Positions 1 to 8,258 of a stretch of DNA of 61,580 nucleotides are shown here, in pieces (the first letter of the stretch is position 1; each line of letters opens with the position of its first letter). Made by a program: the position numbers and the translations under genes. This DNA is from Pyramidobacter sp. C12-8 (GTDB lineage: Bacteria; Synergistota; Synergistia; Synergistales; Dethiosulfovibrionaceae). The notes below the pieces were generated by a model that was given only the letters and a program-made list of their open reading frames with translations, searched no databases and was not told the origin of the DNA. Location of the stretch: the NCBI RefSeq assembly GCF_002007215.1, contig NZ_MUHX01000015.1, positions 1 through 61,580 on the forward strand, written 5' to 3'.

Positions 1-65
1 AGATTGTTCCGTTCAATAATCTGTCAACAAGTGCGACTACATTATTCTAGGAGGAGGAGTTTGTG

Positions 66-902
66 ATGACGAAAAAGAAAATGACTATTATGGATTTTCA
101 GAAGTACAAAGACGAGGGCAGGAAATTTTCCTACGTAACGGCTTATGATTATACTACGGCTTCAATCGTAAACGATAGTGAGGTAGAAGTGATTCTCGTC
201 GGAGATTCTCTCGGCATGATTATGCTTGGCTATAGCGGTACCACCGCTGTGACCATGGATGATATGATTCATCATATCCGCCCCGTCGTCAAGGGAGCTC
301 CGAATACCTTTATCGTGGGGGACATGCCCTTTGGTTCCTATAACGTGAGCTGCGAGCAGGCTATCATGAATGCGACACGCCTGATCAAGGAGACGGGATG
401 CGATTGCATTAAGCTTGAAGGCGGCGTCGAGATGGCTGATAAAGTCGCCGCAATCGTCAAGGCCGGCATCCCCGTAATGGGCCATATTGGCATGACCCCT
501 CAGACCGCTACTTCCTTTGGCGGATTTAAGGTGCAGGGTGGTACGCCTGAGAGCGCCCGCAAGATTATTGAAGACGCCAAAATTCTTGAAAAAAACGGGG
601 CGTTCTCCATCGTTCTTGAGTGTGTCCCCAACTGTGTTGCCAGGGCTATGTCCAAAGAAGTGAAAATACCCATCCTCGGAATAGGCGCTGGCCCCGACGT
701 AGACTGCCAGGTTCTGGTTACACAGGACCTTCTCGGCATGTACGGCGAGTTTAAGCCCAAATTCGTCAAACAGTTTGCCCAGATTCGCCAGGCTATGGTT
801 GAAGGCCTTAACGAATTTCATAAAGAGACCCTCGATGGCACGTTCCCTTCGCATGAATTCTGCTTCAACAAGCAGGTTGATATTCCTCCAGCATCGGAAT
901 AA
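66..902 (+). CDS. panB: 3-methyl-2-oxobutanoate hydroxymethyltransferase (PanB family)
   Basis: PanB-family TIM-barrel enzyme. The family moves a hydroxymethyl group from 5,10-methylene-THF to 2-oxoisovalerate to make ketopantoate, reversibly, in the cytosol. The 278-residue protein is full length and shows VTAYDYTTA near residue 25, VGDSLGM near 46, GDMPFGSY near 100, GHIGMTPQ near 140 and a C-terminal GIGAGPDVDCQ, the usual metal- and substrate-binding landmarks. A GTG lies one codon upstream, but the ATG at 66 sits 8 nt behind a strong AGGAGGAG and is preferred. No panC or panD is adjacent. It heads a TRAP transporter, symporter and amidohydrolase set, so a catabolic retro-aldol role is possible (inference). 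Base composition is lower in GC than most of the window. Confidence 0.93.
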   Translation: MTKKKMTIMDFQKYKDEGRKFSYVTAYDYTTASIVNDSEVEVILVGDSLGMIMLGYSGTTAVTMDDMIHHIRPVVKGAPNTFIVGDMPFGSYNVSCEQAIMNATRLIKETGCDCIKLEGGVEMADKVAAIVKAGIPVMGHIGMTPQTATSFGGFKVQGGTPESARKIIEDAKILEKNGAFSIVLECVPNCVARAMSKEVKIPILGIGAGPDVDCQVLVTQDLLGMYGEFKPKFVKQFAQIRQAMVEGLNEFHKETLDGTFPSHEFCFNKQVDIPPASE

Positions 903-975
903 CTTTGGCGTCTTTCAGTAAAACGGTTTTATGCGCGCGAATATACAAAAAACATATCATCAAGGAGGTAAAAAC

Positions 976-1944
976 ATGAAAAAATTGCTTGCACTCGCGA
1001 CAGTCCTTTGCACTATGTTAAGCACAAGCGCGTTTGCCGCAGAAGTCCTTAAAGCCTCACATTCTGTGGCACCTTCTCACCCTTACCATCTTGGACTTGT
1101 AAAATATGCTGAACTGGTCAAAGAGCGCACAAATGGCGAAGTGTCCATTGATATTTTCCACTCTGCGCAGCTCGGAAATGAACGCGATAACATCGAAGGG
1201 CTTCAAATGGGGACGCTGGATCTGTGCGTTTCCTCTACAGGCCCCATGGGTGGCTTTGAACCTAAATTCCTGATGTTTGATCTTCCTTTCCTATTCCGCG
1301 ACCGAGAACACGTTTATAAGGTGCTCGATGGAGCAATCGGCGAGGAGCTTTTAAAGAAACTAGCCGACGTTGGCATCGTGGGAGCTGCCTACTGGGAAAA
1401 CGGTTTCCGACAGGTTACGAACTCCAAGCGCCCGATTAACTCGGTAGCCGACATCAAAGGTTTAAAGCTTCGTACCATGGAGAACCAGGTCCATATGGAT
1501 GCTTTCCGCGCCCTTGGCGTTGACCCGACTCCTATGGCCTGGAGTGAGGTCTTCACAGCTCTTCAGCAGGGAGTTATTGACGGACAGGAAAACCCTGTGC
1601 CCATAATTTACGTACAGAAGCTTGTAGAAGCCAATCAGAAATATCTTGCCGTGACGAACCATGTTTATTCGCCATCACTCCTTCTGATCAGCGCAATCAC
1701 ACTCGAACGCTTTGACGAGAATACCCGCAGAATTCTCGTTGACACAGCCAAAGAGGTGGCACCCTATCAGCGCGGTTTGATCAAACAGATGGATGACGAA
1801 CAGATTGGCTTGCTCCAGGAAGCAGGCATGACAGTGACCTATCCCAATCAGGATGAATTTAAGGCAGCATGCGTACCTGTCTACGAGAAATATGAAAAGA
1901 AATTTACAAAAGAACTCATTGACAGCATTATAAATACGAAGTAA
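976..1944 (+). CDS. dctP: TRAP transporter solute-binding protein, DctP family
   Basis: Periplasmic binding component of a tripartite ATP-independent (TRAP) carboxylate transporter; it delivers ligand to the DctQM membrane unit. The start at 976 follows AAGGAGG by 7 nt and opens a clear signal peptide (MKKLLALATVLCTMLSTSAFA). The mature part has the DctP signature region around residues 160-215 with LKLRTMENQVH, ALGVDPTPMAWSEVF and QQGVIDGQENP; the conserved Arg normally contacts the ligand carboxylate. At 322 residues the length is typical. It lies 73 nt after panB and is separated from dctQ by a 196-nt gap holding a stable hairpin. The ligand cannot be read from sequence; a small organic acid is expected from the family. 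Confidence 0.95.
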   Translation: MKKLLALATVLCTMLSTSAFAAEVLKASHSVAPSHPYHLGLVKYAELVKERTNGEVSIDIFHSAQLGNERDNIEGLQMGTLDLCVSSTGPMGGFEPKFLMFDLPFLFRDREHVYKVLDGAIGEELLKKLADVGIVGAAYWENGFRQVTNSKRPINSVADIKGLKLRTMENQVHMDAFRALGVDPTPMAWSEVFTALQQGVIDGQENPVPIIYVQKLVEANQKYLAVTNHVYSPSLLLISAITLERFDENTRRILVDTAKEVAPYQRGLIKQMDDEQIGLLQEAGMTVTYPNQDEFKAACVPVYEKYEKKFTKELIDSIINTK

Positions 1945-2094
1945 AAGATGCGTTTAAAAGCATTAAGTTTCTGAAATTGAATTCATTATTTCGTAACAGA
2001 TAATACTATGCTTCTATAGATGCTTGATTGCGTTTCAATTTTACAAATCAAGTATTTCTATCTAAAGGCATGATAGCGAAGTTTAGTGTAGGTG

Positions 2095-2126
2095 AGAGGC
2101 TGCGTTGCAAAGACGCAGCCTCTTTT
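2095..2126 (+). terminator. Intercistronic hairpin between dctP and dctQ
   Basis: AGAGGCTGCGT (2095-2105) pairs perfectly with ACGCAGCCTCT (2113-2123) across a 7-nt loop and is followed by only three further T residues and then the dctQ ribosome binding site. The 11-bp stem with a short T-run suggests a partial terminator or 3'-end stabiliser that would give more binding protein than permease. The rest of the 1945-2140 gap is AT-rich and shows no gene. Confidence 0.7.
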
Positions 2127-2140
2127 AGGAAGGAGTGCGC

Positions 2141-2620
2141 ATGATGCATAATGTCAGCAACGCTCTGAATTACCTTGTGGAGAAAATTATCTGCGTGTTA
2201 TTGGCAGCTATGACGGTGGTGACCTTTGCACAGGTCGTTTTCAGAATAATGCATGGCTCTCTGCCATGGTCCGAGGAACTGTCGCGTTACATGATGGTCT
2301 ATCTGACGTTTCTTGGTTTGAGTGTCGGTGTCAAACGCGGTGCCTTAATAGAGATCGAAGCTTTTATGAGTTTTTTCCCCAAGTCAATACAGCGCTGGAC
2401 TGCCGTATTCGTAACGATGCTGAATATGGCATTCTTCTACATCTTGATTCGATATGGCATCAAGATAACGATGATCACACTTCGCCAGACATCCCCCGCT
2501 ATGGGCGTGAAAATGGGCTATATTTACGCTTCAATTGCCATTGGTGCGGCGTTGATGATGCTTCACTCTCTTGATAGTCTCATTCAGAGCTTTAAAAGGG
2601 CGGTAGATGGACATGAGTAA
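2141..2620 (+). CDS. dctQ: TRAP transporter small permease, DctQ family
   Basis: Small membrane subunit of the TRAP transporter, required with DctM for sodium-coupled uptake. The 159-residue protein has four predicted membrane spans and the family motif region QVVFRIMHGSLPWSEELSRY near residue 30, followed by FLGLSVGVKRGALIEIE. The ATG at 2141 follows AAGGAG by about 6 nt; an ATG at 2144 is equally plausible, while the GTG at 2135 lies inside the Shine-Dalgarno and is rejected. The 3' end overlaps dctM by 14 nt, so the two permease genes are probably translationally coupled. Confidence 0.93.
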   Translation: MMHNVSNALNYLVEKIICVLLAAMTVVTFAQVVFRIMHGSLPWSEELSRYMMVYLTFLGLSVGVKRGALIEIEAFMSFFPKSIQRWTAVFVTMLNMAFFYILIRYGIKITMITLRQTSPAMGVKMGYIYASIAIGAALMMLHSLDSLIQSFKRAVDGHE

Positions 2621-3899
2621 CGATATCGCATTGATACTTTTTGGATCGTTGCTGGTTCTGTTTTTCCTGAAGGTTCCTATCGGTTTTTCCATCGGAATAG
2701 CTTCGGTGCTCACTTTGATGCTATGCACTCGCGTTCCCCTACAAGTGGTACCTCAGAGGCTTTTTACCGCGACGGACTCATTTCCATTCATGGCTGTACC
2801 ATTCTTTATCCTGTCTGGTAGCTTGATGGAACAGGGGGGAATATCTCAAAGACTGATCTCCCTCGCAAGTGCCTTTCTTGGAGCTTGTCACGGAGGGTTG
2901 GGTATGGTATCCATCGTAGCCTGCATGTTTTTTGCGGCGATTTCCGGTTCCTCCGCCGCAACCACAGCCGCTATTGGAGGCATCATGATTCCCGCCATGG
3001 TCAAGCACAGCTACGACGTAGGTTTTGCTTCCGCGGTCAACGCCTCAGCGGGGACCATCGGAATCATCATTCCCCCCAGCATTCCCTTTGTTACTTACGC
3101 TGTGCTTACAGGCGCGTCAGTGGGAGCCATGTTTCTCGGCGGAATGATTCCCGGTCTGCTGATGGGGCTGTCTCTGATTGTCATAGTCTATGTGATTTCG
3201 CGTAAGCGTGGGTATAAAGATGAATATACGGCCAGCTGGCATGATTGCTGGGTTGCTTTTAAAGACGCGATTCTCGCGATCTTCATGCCTATCATCGTCA
3301 TAGGCGGCATTTACAGCGGCATGTTCACGCCGACAGAGGCGGCTGTCGTGGCTGTCGTTTATGCCTTTGTCATTGGAACTTTTGTCTATCGTCAGCTTAA
3401 ATTCAAGGTTATTGTAGATGTGCTGATCGAATCCGCGGTCAGCACGGCGGGTATCCTGTTTTTGATCGCTGCTGCATCGCTGTTCGGCTGGATTTTGACG
3501 AACAACAGAATCCCCGACGTGATCGCCAAATGGATGCTTTCCGTATCCTCAAATCCGGTGATAATCCTGTTGCTGATCAACGTGCTTCTGCTTGTTGTCG
3601 GCACGTTCCTTGACACCGTGGCGGCGTTAATCATCCTGGTTCCCATACTTTTCCCGATTTCTGTCCAGCTTGGCATTGATCCTATTCACTTTGGTCTGAT
3701 AATTTGTGTCAACCTGGCTATTGGACAGGTTACTCCGCCTTTTGGAATCTGCCTTTTTGTGGCTTGTGGTGTCTCTGGCATTAAACTTGAGAAAATCGCA
3801 AAGAGCGTTTTGCCTTTCATTCTGGCGCTCGTGGTGGATGTGCTTCTCGTCACTTATCTGCCCTGGCTCAGCACATGGTTGCCCCGAGCCCTGATGTGA
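2607..3899 (+). CDS. dctM: TRAP transporter large permease, DctM family
   Basis: Large membrane subunit of the TRAP transporter, the channel-forming part. The 430-residue protein has about twelve hydrophobic spans and typical DctM motifs: PFFILSGSLMEQGGIS near residue 70, AAISGSSAATTAAIGGIMIP near 112, NASAGTIGIIIPPSIPFV near 145, GMFTPTEAAVVA near 237 and NLAIGQVTPPFG near 370. It overlaps the end of dctQ. ATG codons at 2607 and 2613 are both possible; no strong Shine-Dalgarno separates them, as expected for a coupled start. A 111-nt stretch without a gene follows before the next open frame. Confidence 0.95.
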   Translation: MDMSNDIALILFGSLLVLFFLKVPIGFSIGIASVLTLMLCTRVPLQVVPQRLFTATDSFPFMAVPFFILSGSLMEQGGISQRLISLASAFLGACHGGLGMVSIVACMFFAAISGSSAATTAAIGGIMIPAMVKHSYDVGFASAVNASAGTIGIIIPPSIPFVTYAVLTGASVGAMFLGGMIPGLLMGLSLIVIVYVISRKRGYKDEYTASWHDCWVAFKDAILAIFMPIIVIGGIYSGMFTPTEAAVVAVVYAFVIGTFVYRQLKFKVIVDVLIESAVSTAGILFLIAAASLFGWILTNNRIPDVIAKWMLSVSSNPVIILLLINVLLLVVGTFLDTVAALIILVPILFPISVQLGIDPIHFGLIICVNLAIGQVTPPFGICLFVACGVSGIKLEKIAKSVLPFILALVVDVLLVTYLPWLSTWLPRALM

Positions 3900-4016
3900 C
3901 GACAATGCGGTGCGGGCATATCTGTCATGCCACAGCTGACAGATGGCTGTGAGGTTGTTGTGCATTACAATTGTTGATCCTGTGGTGCAAAATAATCATA
4001 AGGAGGAGGAATGAAA

Positions 4017-5453
4017 ATGACAGCTTTAGCGTGGATAGGGGTAATGTTTATTCTCGCAGTGCTATTGCGGGCAAAGATCTTCTTTTTAGGGAAATCTCTG
4101 GTACCTGCATGTGTCATTGCAGGTGTTGTCGGGTTCGCATTTATGAATACGACTGGACTTGGCGGTTCCTCATCGGCTGATTACAGCTACATTTCAGGGC
4201 AACTCTATACGTTCCTTTTTATTAACATGGGTATTACTCTCGCGGCGAAAAAAGATCAGGCGGCACATAAAACAATGCCACACCGTCTTTCGGGGTTCCG
4301 TGAAAAAATTGCTGGCAGCATGTTTTCAGGTATCCTTGGAATGGGCTCGTTCTGGGCTCTAGCCTATTCGTTCCAGGCTCTGATCGGTTTCGGCCTTCTG
4401 TGCCTGATTGGACAATACTGGGGGATGGATCCTACATATGGGCTCCTCATCTCTTTCGGTTTCGCTCAGGGGCCTGGACAGGCAGTCACATACGGAATTC
4501 AGATGGAGGCTGCGGGGTGGAGCCACGCTGTTCAGGTGGGCATTACCTTTGCGTCTATGGGCTTTCTGGTCGCGTTTATCTTCGGCGTACCCTACGCAAA
4601 GAGGGGCATCAAAATGGGAATCGCAAGTTCAAGCGTCCGCCTTGGCGACGACGTAGCCCTGGGATTTTATGAGCCTGAAAAACAAGAAAATTACGGCAAG
4701 CTCACAACTTTTGGCGGCAACCTTGATGTCCTGACATTCCACGTCGCTCTTGTTGGCGTGGCTTGGATTATGGGTATCTATGTCGGCAAGCTGTGGGGGT
4801 TCTTCCCCGGCTATTTTGGAAGACTCTTCTCTCAGTTGCTGTTCTTTAACGGCATGCTCTGCGCCTATGCCCTCCGCTGGTTCGTCGGCAGGTTCGGGCT
4901 GTTAAAGTATCTCGACAGAGGTACTCAGATCCGCATTGGCGCTCTCTGCACAGACCTGATGGTGGCTTCAGCTTTCATGGCCATTGACATGCAGATCGTG
5001 GGCAAGTGGATGGTGCCTATTCTGATCATCTGCGTAGTCGCCTCTCTTGTCACGTGGTACGCCATTCTTTACTTCGGCGCGCGCTTTGGCGGAAGTAACG
5101 ACTTTGAGCGCATTCTCGGTGAGTGGGGAACCGCGACGGGCACGAACGCTACGGGACTCTCTCTTGTCCGTATCGTCGACCCCGAAGCGGAGACAACAAC
5201 CGCGGCGGAACTGGGGCCAGCAAACATCGTGAACGTTCCCGCGTCATACTTTGTCATGCCTGCTATTCTGGCCTACTCAGCCCGTTCCATGAGCAGGAGC
5301 TCTATGATCTTCTGCCTTGTGGCTGTTCTCGTCAGCTATCTTGTCTTTATGCGCGTCGTCGGCGTTTGGGGCAAGAAGACCTTTGACATGGCAAAAGGCG
5401 AGAAGTACCAGGATGGCAAACTCATCATGAAAGACGGCAAAACGGTGGCATGA
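4017..5453 (+). CDS. Sodium:glutamate symporter-like permease (GltS/ESS superfamily)
   Basis: Integral membrane protein of about 478 residues with ten or more hydrophobic spans. It has two inverted half-motifs typical of the sodium/glutamate symporter superfamily: FGFAQGPGQAVTYG near residue 155 and GEWGTATGTNATGLSLVRIVD near 370, followed by ELGPANIVNVPASYFVMP. A strong AGGAGGAGG ends directly at the ATG at 4011, whereas the in-frame ATG at 4017 has a normal 7-nt spacing and is preferred. It follows the TRAP genes on the same strand, which makes two secondary carboxylate transporters in one cluster. The substrate is unknown; canonical GltS proteins are shorter (about 400 residues), so assignment to glutamate itself is not safe. 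Confidence 0.82.
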   Translation: MTALAWIGVMFILAVLLRAKIFFLGKSLVPACVIAGVVGFAFMNTTGLGGSSSADYSYISGQLYTFLFINMGITLAAKKDQAAHKTMPHRLSGFREKIAGSMFSGILGMGSFWALAYSFQALIGFGLLCLIGQYWGMDPTYGLLISFGFAQGPGQAVTYGIQMEAAGWSHAVQVGITFASMGFLVAFIFGVPYAKRGIKMGIASSSVRLGDDVALGFYEPEKQENYGKLTTFGGNLDVLTFHVALVGVAWIMGIYVGKLWGFFPGYFGRLFSQLLFFNGMLCAYALRWFVGRFGLLKYLDRGTQIRIGALCTDLMVASAFMAIDMQIVGKWMVPILIICVVASLVTWYAILYFGARFGGSNDFERILGEWGTATGTNATGLSLVRIVDPEAETTTAAELGPANIVNVPASYFVMPAILAYSARSMSRSSMIFCLVAVLVSYLVFMRVVGVWGKKTFDMAKGEKYQDGKLIMKDGKTVA

Positions 5454-5608
5454 CATTTATTGACAACTGAAATGCTGTGACTGTTCTCTGCGGGATCGGT
5501 CCTGAGGTGAGAATCGCAGGCAGGCTAATGGTTTGGCATGTTTGTGTCTGCGGGACACTGTGGGGCCGGTCCTTGAATTTATTATGAAATAGCTGAGGGA
5601 GTGAGAAT

Positions 5609-7297
5609 ATGAAGACGCGCGACCACAAAGGAAGAATATCGGAAAGCATGATTGGAGGCTATTCATATCTGGATACAGCTTTTATAAATGGCAAAGTGAT
5701 CACTGTGAACGAAGCCGACGAGATTGTTGAGGCCGTCGGCGTCAAGGGAAACAAAATCGCCTTTATCGGAAGCGACAGTGAGATAGACGGCCTCATCGCC
5801 CCTGAAACGCGGGTCATTGACCTCAAGGGACGAACGCTGATGCCTGGCATCAACGATACTCATTTTCACCCGATACTGAACGGAATGCTCGGCTGCGATC
5901 CCAACTCGGCTATTATTGACACAACGCTCAAGCGTTGCGGTTCCATTGTCGAACTTCTGGATTTGCTTCGCTGTGCAGTCCAGCATAAGAAGCCAGGCGA
6001 GTGGATATCCATGATGGGTTATGAACCACTGCTTCTGTGCGAGAAGCGGCATCCGACTTTAGAAGAGCTTGACGAGGTTGCTCCTTTAAATCCAGTCCAA
6101 TGCATGCACGGAGGCGGGCACATTTGCATGTATAACACCCTGGCGCTGGCGTGCCTTGGCGTGACATCGCCAAAGGACGCCGCGAAATTTCCCCCCGATG
6201 AGGTAGAAGTGGTAAATGGAGCCCTCACTGGCATGGTGAGAGGTCACACTCACTTTTTACTCTGGTCTCACGTCGGTTACACGGAAGACCAGCAGAAAGA
6301 AGCGGCGCTGGTGTCGCAACGGCAATTGCTTGAGGCTGGAGTCACTTCGGTTGGAGATATGGGAGAATGCGGGCGCACATCTTATCACGTTATGCAGAAA
6401 CTCTGCCGTGAAGGTGCGTTCAAAGTGCGTGTCAACATGGCGCTTCACAGCATCTTTGGCAAACCATTCTCTCTTGCTGAGAATCAGAGCTGGCTTGACC
6501 TAGGATTCCTCACGGGCCTTGGCGATGAACATTTCAGAGTAGGACCGTGCAAATTCATGATCGATGGCGGTTCAGGTGGTCCATCCTGCGCGACTCGTGA
6601 GCCCTATTCACATGCCCCCTCAATGGTTCGCGAAAGAGGCTGGGAGCGCCAGGAAGTTTCAGACTACATTAAGAAGATAAATGACGCCGAATGCCAGGCT
6701 ACAGCGCACGCCATTGGTGACCTTGCTATTGAATTCATGATAGAGGGCTTTGAAAGGGTCTTTGCTGAAGATCCTGACAGAGTGCGGCGTTTGCGCCATC
6801 GGATTGAGCACTGCACGATAGTCGATCAGGATCTGATTGACAGAATGGCGGTCATGAACATCTGCCCGTCTGTCAATGCCGGTCTCGTCGCCATGCTCGG
6901 AGCCAATTTCACGCGCTTTTACGGTGAACGAAACAGATATCTTGGGGCACTGAGAAGCATGATTGACAAAGGAGTAAAATGCTCGCTTCACAGTGACGCG
7001 CCCTCCGGACCAGTGGGACTTAAGTGCATTGACGGTTGTGTCAACAGGTATGACAGAGTAAAGGGCGTTCAGTGCGATCGTACTCAGGCTATAACCCCTC
7101 TTGAGGCGATTCGAGTCGCAACGCTTAACGGCGCATATTCTACTTTTGAGGAAAACATCAAGGGCAGCGTAGAGGTTGGCAAGCTGGCTGACTTGATAGT
7201 GCTTTCTGATGACATATTGAGCATTGCTCCTATGGACATTGACAAACTGAAAGTTGATATAACAATGATTGATGGTGATATCCTCTTCTCAAGATAA
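5609..7297 (+). CDS. Metal-dependent amidohydrolase, YtcJ/Amidohydro_3 type
   Basis: Predicted cytoplasmic zinc or iron hydrolase of the amidohydrolase superfamily, cleaving C-N bonds in an unidentified substrate. The 562-residue length and motifs fit the YtcJ-type branch: a small N-terminal beta domain (FINGKVITVNEAD), metal ligands in GINDTHFHPIL near residue 85, HAIGDLAIEFMIEGF near 370, RHRIEHCTIVDQ near 392 and the late Asp in SLHSDAPSGPVG near 465. The ATG at 5609 follows GAGGGAG at normal spacing. It is the last gene of the low-GC catabolic block and may release a carboxylate or oxo-acid imported by the neighbouring transporters. The 155-nt gap before it shows nothing recognisable. Confidence 0.88.
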   Translation: MKTRDHKGRISESMIGGYSYLDTAFINGKVITVNEADEIVEAVGVKGNKIAFIGSDSEIDGLIAPETRVIDLKGRTLMPGINDTHFHPILNGMLGCDPNSAIIDTTLKRCGSIVELLDLLRCAVQHKKPGEWISMMGYEPLLLCEKRHPTLEELDEVAPLNPVQCMHGGGHICMYNTLALACLGVTSPKDAAKFPPDEVEVVNGALTGMVRGHTHFLLWSHVGYTEDQQKEAALVSQRQLLEAGVTSVGDMGECGRTSYHVMQKLCREGAFKVRVNMALHSIFGKPFSLAENQSWLDLGFLTGLGDEHFRVGPCKFMIDGGSGGPSCATREPYSHAPSMVRERGWERQEVSDYIKKINDAECQATAHAIGDLAIEFMIEGFERVFAEDPDRVRRLRHRIEHCTIVDQDLIDRMAVMNICPSVNAGLVAMLGANFTRFYGERNRYLGALRSMIDKGVKCSLHSDAPSGPVGLKCIDGCVNRYDRVKGVQCDRTQAITPLEAIRVATLNGAYSTFEENIKGSVEVGKLADLIVLSDDILSIAPMDIDKLKVDITMIDGDILFSR

Positions 7298-7481
7298 GAA
7301 GTGCAACCTCTCAACGGAAAAGAGTTTTTCGATACCGTGTTGCATTTACTTTGGGGTTTGGCATGTCAGAAATTATATAATTAAGTTTCAGAATTCATCT
7401 TGCATCTCAGAACTGTTTTCCGCATAATAGACACCACAGAACGTACAATTTTGGGCGCTGGTTGCGCCGCAAGAATACAGA
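7298..7481. other. Intergenic junction before the IS remnant
   Basis: AT-rich sequence with no credible gene. AAGTGCAAC (from 7310) can pair with GTTGCATTT (from 7341) to make a weak hairpin that could end the amidohydrolase transcript, but there is no long T-run. This stretch joins the low-GC block to the IS3 fragment. Confidence 0.45.
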
Positions 7482-7760
7482 TGGCAGTATCAGCATGAAT
7501 TGAAAGCACACGGTATTATCCAGTCGATGTTAAGGAAAGGCAATTGCTACGATAACTGTATTATGGAGACGTTCTTCGGGAGACTGAAGAATGAGATGTA
7601 TTATAGACATGAGCAGGAATATAGGGCATTTAAGGATTTTACCAGTGCAATCAGAAAATATATAAAATACTATAACAATGAGCGGAACCAGATCAAAACA
7701 AAATGGATGCCGCCTGTAAAGTACAGGATAGCATCCATGTCTCGCGAGTTCGATCAGTAA
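7431..7760 (+). pseudogene. Truncated IS3-family transposase (OrfB C-terminus)
   Basis: Only the last ~90 codons of an integrase-core transposase remain. Recognisable homology begins at WQYQ (7482) and runs through IIQSMLRKGNCYDN, the catalytic Glu region METFFGRLKNEMYY and a C-terminal YIKYYNNERNQIKTKWMPPV, all typical of IS3/IS150-type OrfB. The two upstream catalytic Asp residues and OrfA are absent. The frame is open back to 7431 but the first ~17 codons do not resemble a transposase, so the break is near 7480. About 20-40 nt after the stop, a sequence containing TGTCCAGGATTCTGGGTACA could be the right end of the element. It lies exactly where base composition switches from low to high GC. 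Confidence 0.85.
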
Positions 7761-7811
7761 TCATTGTGTCCAGGATTCTGGGTACATATCAGGCTAACTT
7801 TGCGGCTTTTT

Positions 7812-8258
7812 TCAGCGTTTCTTCGCGGCGTTGTCGAGGTTCCGCAGGATCTCGTCCATGGTATGCCAGCCCAGCACGGCGCACTTGACGCGCGCCGGCA
7901 TGTGGGAAACGTCGCGCAGCGCGCCGGCCTCTTCGAGCTCTTCGATCTCTTCCTCGGAGGCCGCGCCCTGGATCATGCGCCGGAAGATATCCGACAGACG
8001 CAGGGCCTCCTCTTTCGTGCGGCCGATGACGAGGTCGAGCATGATGTCCGCCGAAGCCTGCGAGATCGCGCAGCCGTCGCCCGCGAACGCGCCGTCGACG
8101 ATGACGCCGTTTTCGATTTTGAGGCTGAGCGTGATGTCGTCGCCGCAGGACGGGTTGACGCCTTCCAGCGAGAAGCCGGCGTTTTCGAGCGCGTGTTTGT
8201 GCGCCGGACGAACGTTGTGTTCGGTGAGGATTTCGTTGTAAAACGTCCTATTCTCCAT
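7812..8258 (-). CDS. sufU: Iron-sulfur cluster assembly scaffold SufU
   Basis: SufU-type zinc protein that accepts persulfide sulfur from SufS and passes it into Fe-S assembly in the cytosol. The 148-residue protein begins MENRTFYNEILTEH, with the usual RPAHKHALENAG, and contains the three expected cysteines in NPSCGDD, GDGCAIS and RVKCAVLGW, plus the conserved Asp. It is the last gene of the suf operon and overlaps the 3' end of sufS by 11 nt; a longer frame upstream lies within sufS and is not used. Having SufU rather than SufE/SufA points to the Gram-positive-like SUF arrangement also found in many anaerobes. Confidence 0.93.
   Translation of the reverse strand: MENRTFYNEILTEHNVRPAHKHALENAGFSLEGVNPSCGDDITLSLKIENGVIVDGAFAGDGCAISQASADIMLDLVIGRTKEEALRLSDIFRRMIQGAASEEEIEELEEAGALRDVSHMPARVKCAVLGWHTMDEILRNLDNAAKKR

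Noticed and set aside
66-7297. Low-GC block as a prophage or integrative element.
   Set aside because: No integrase, structural phage or conjugation genes and no attachment repeats are visible; only an IS3 fragment supports transfer.
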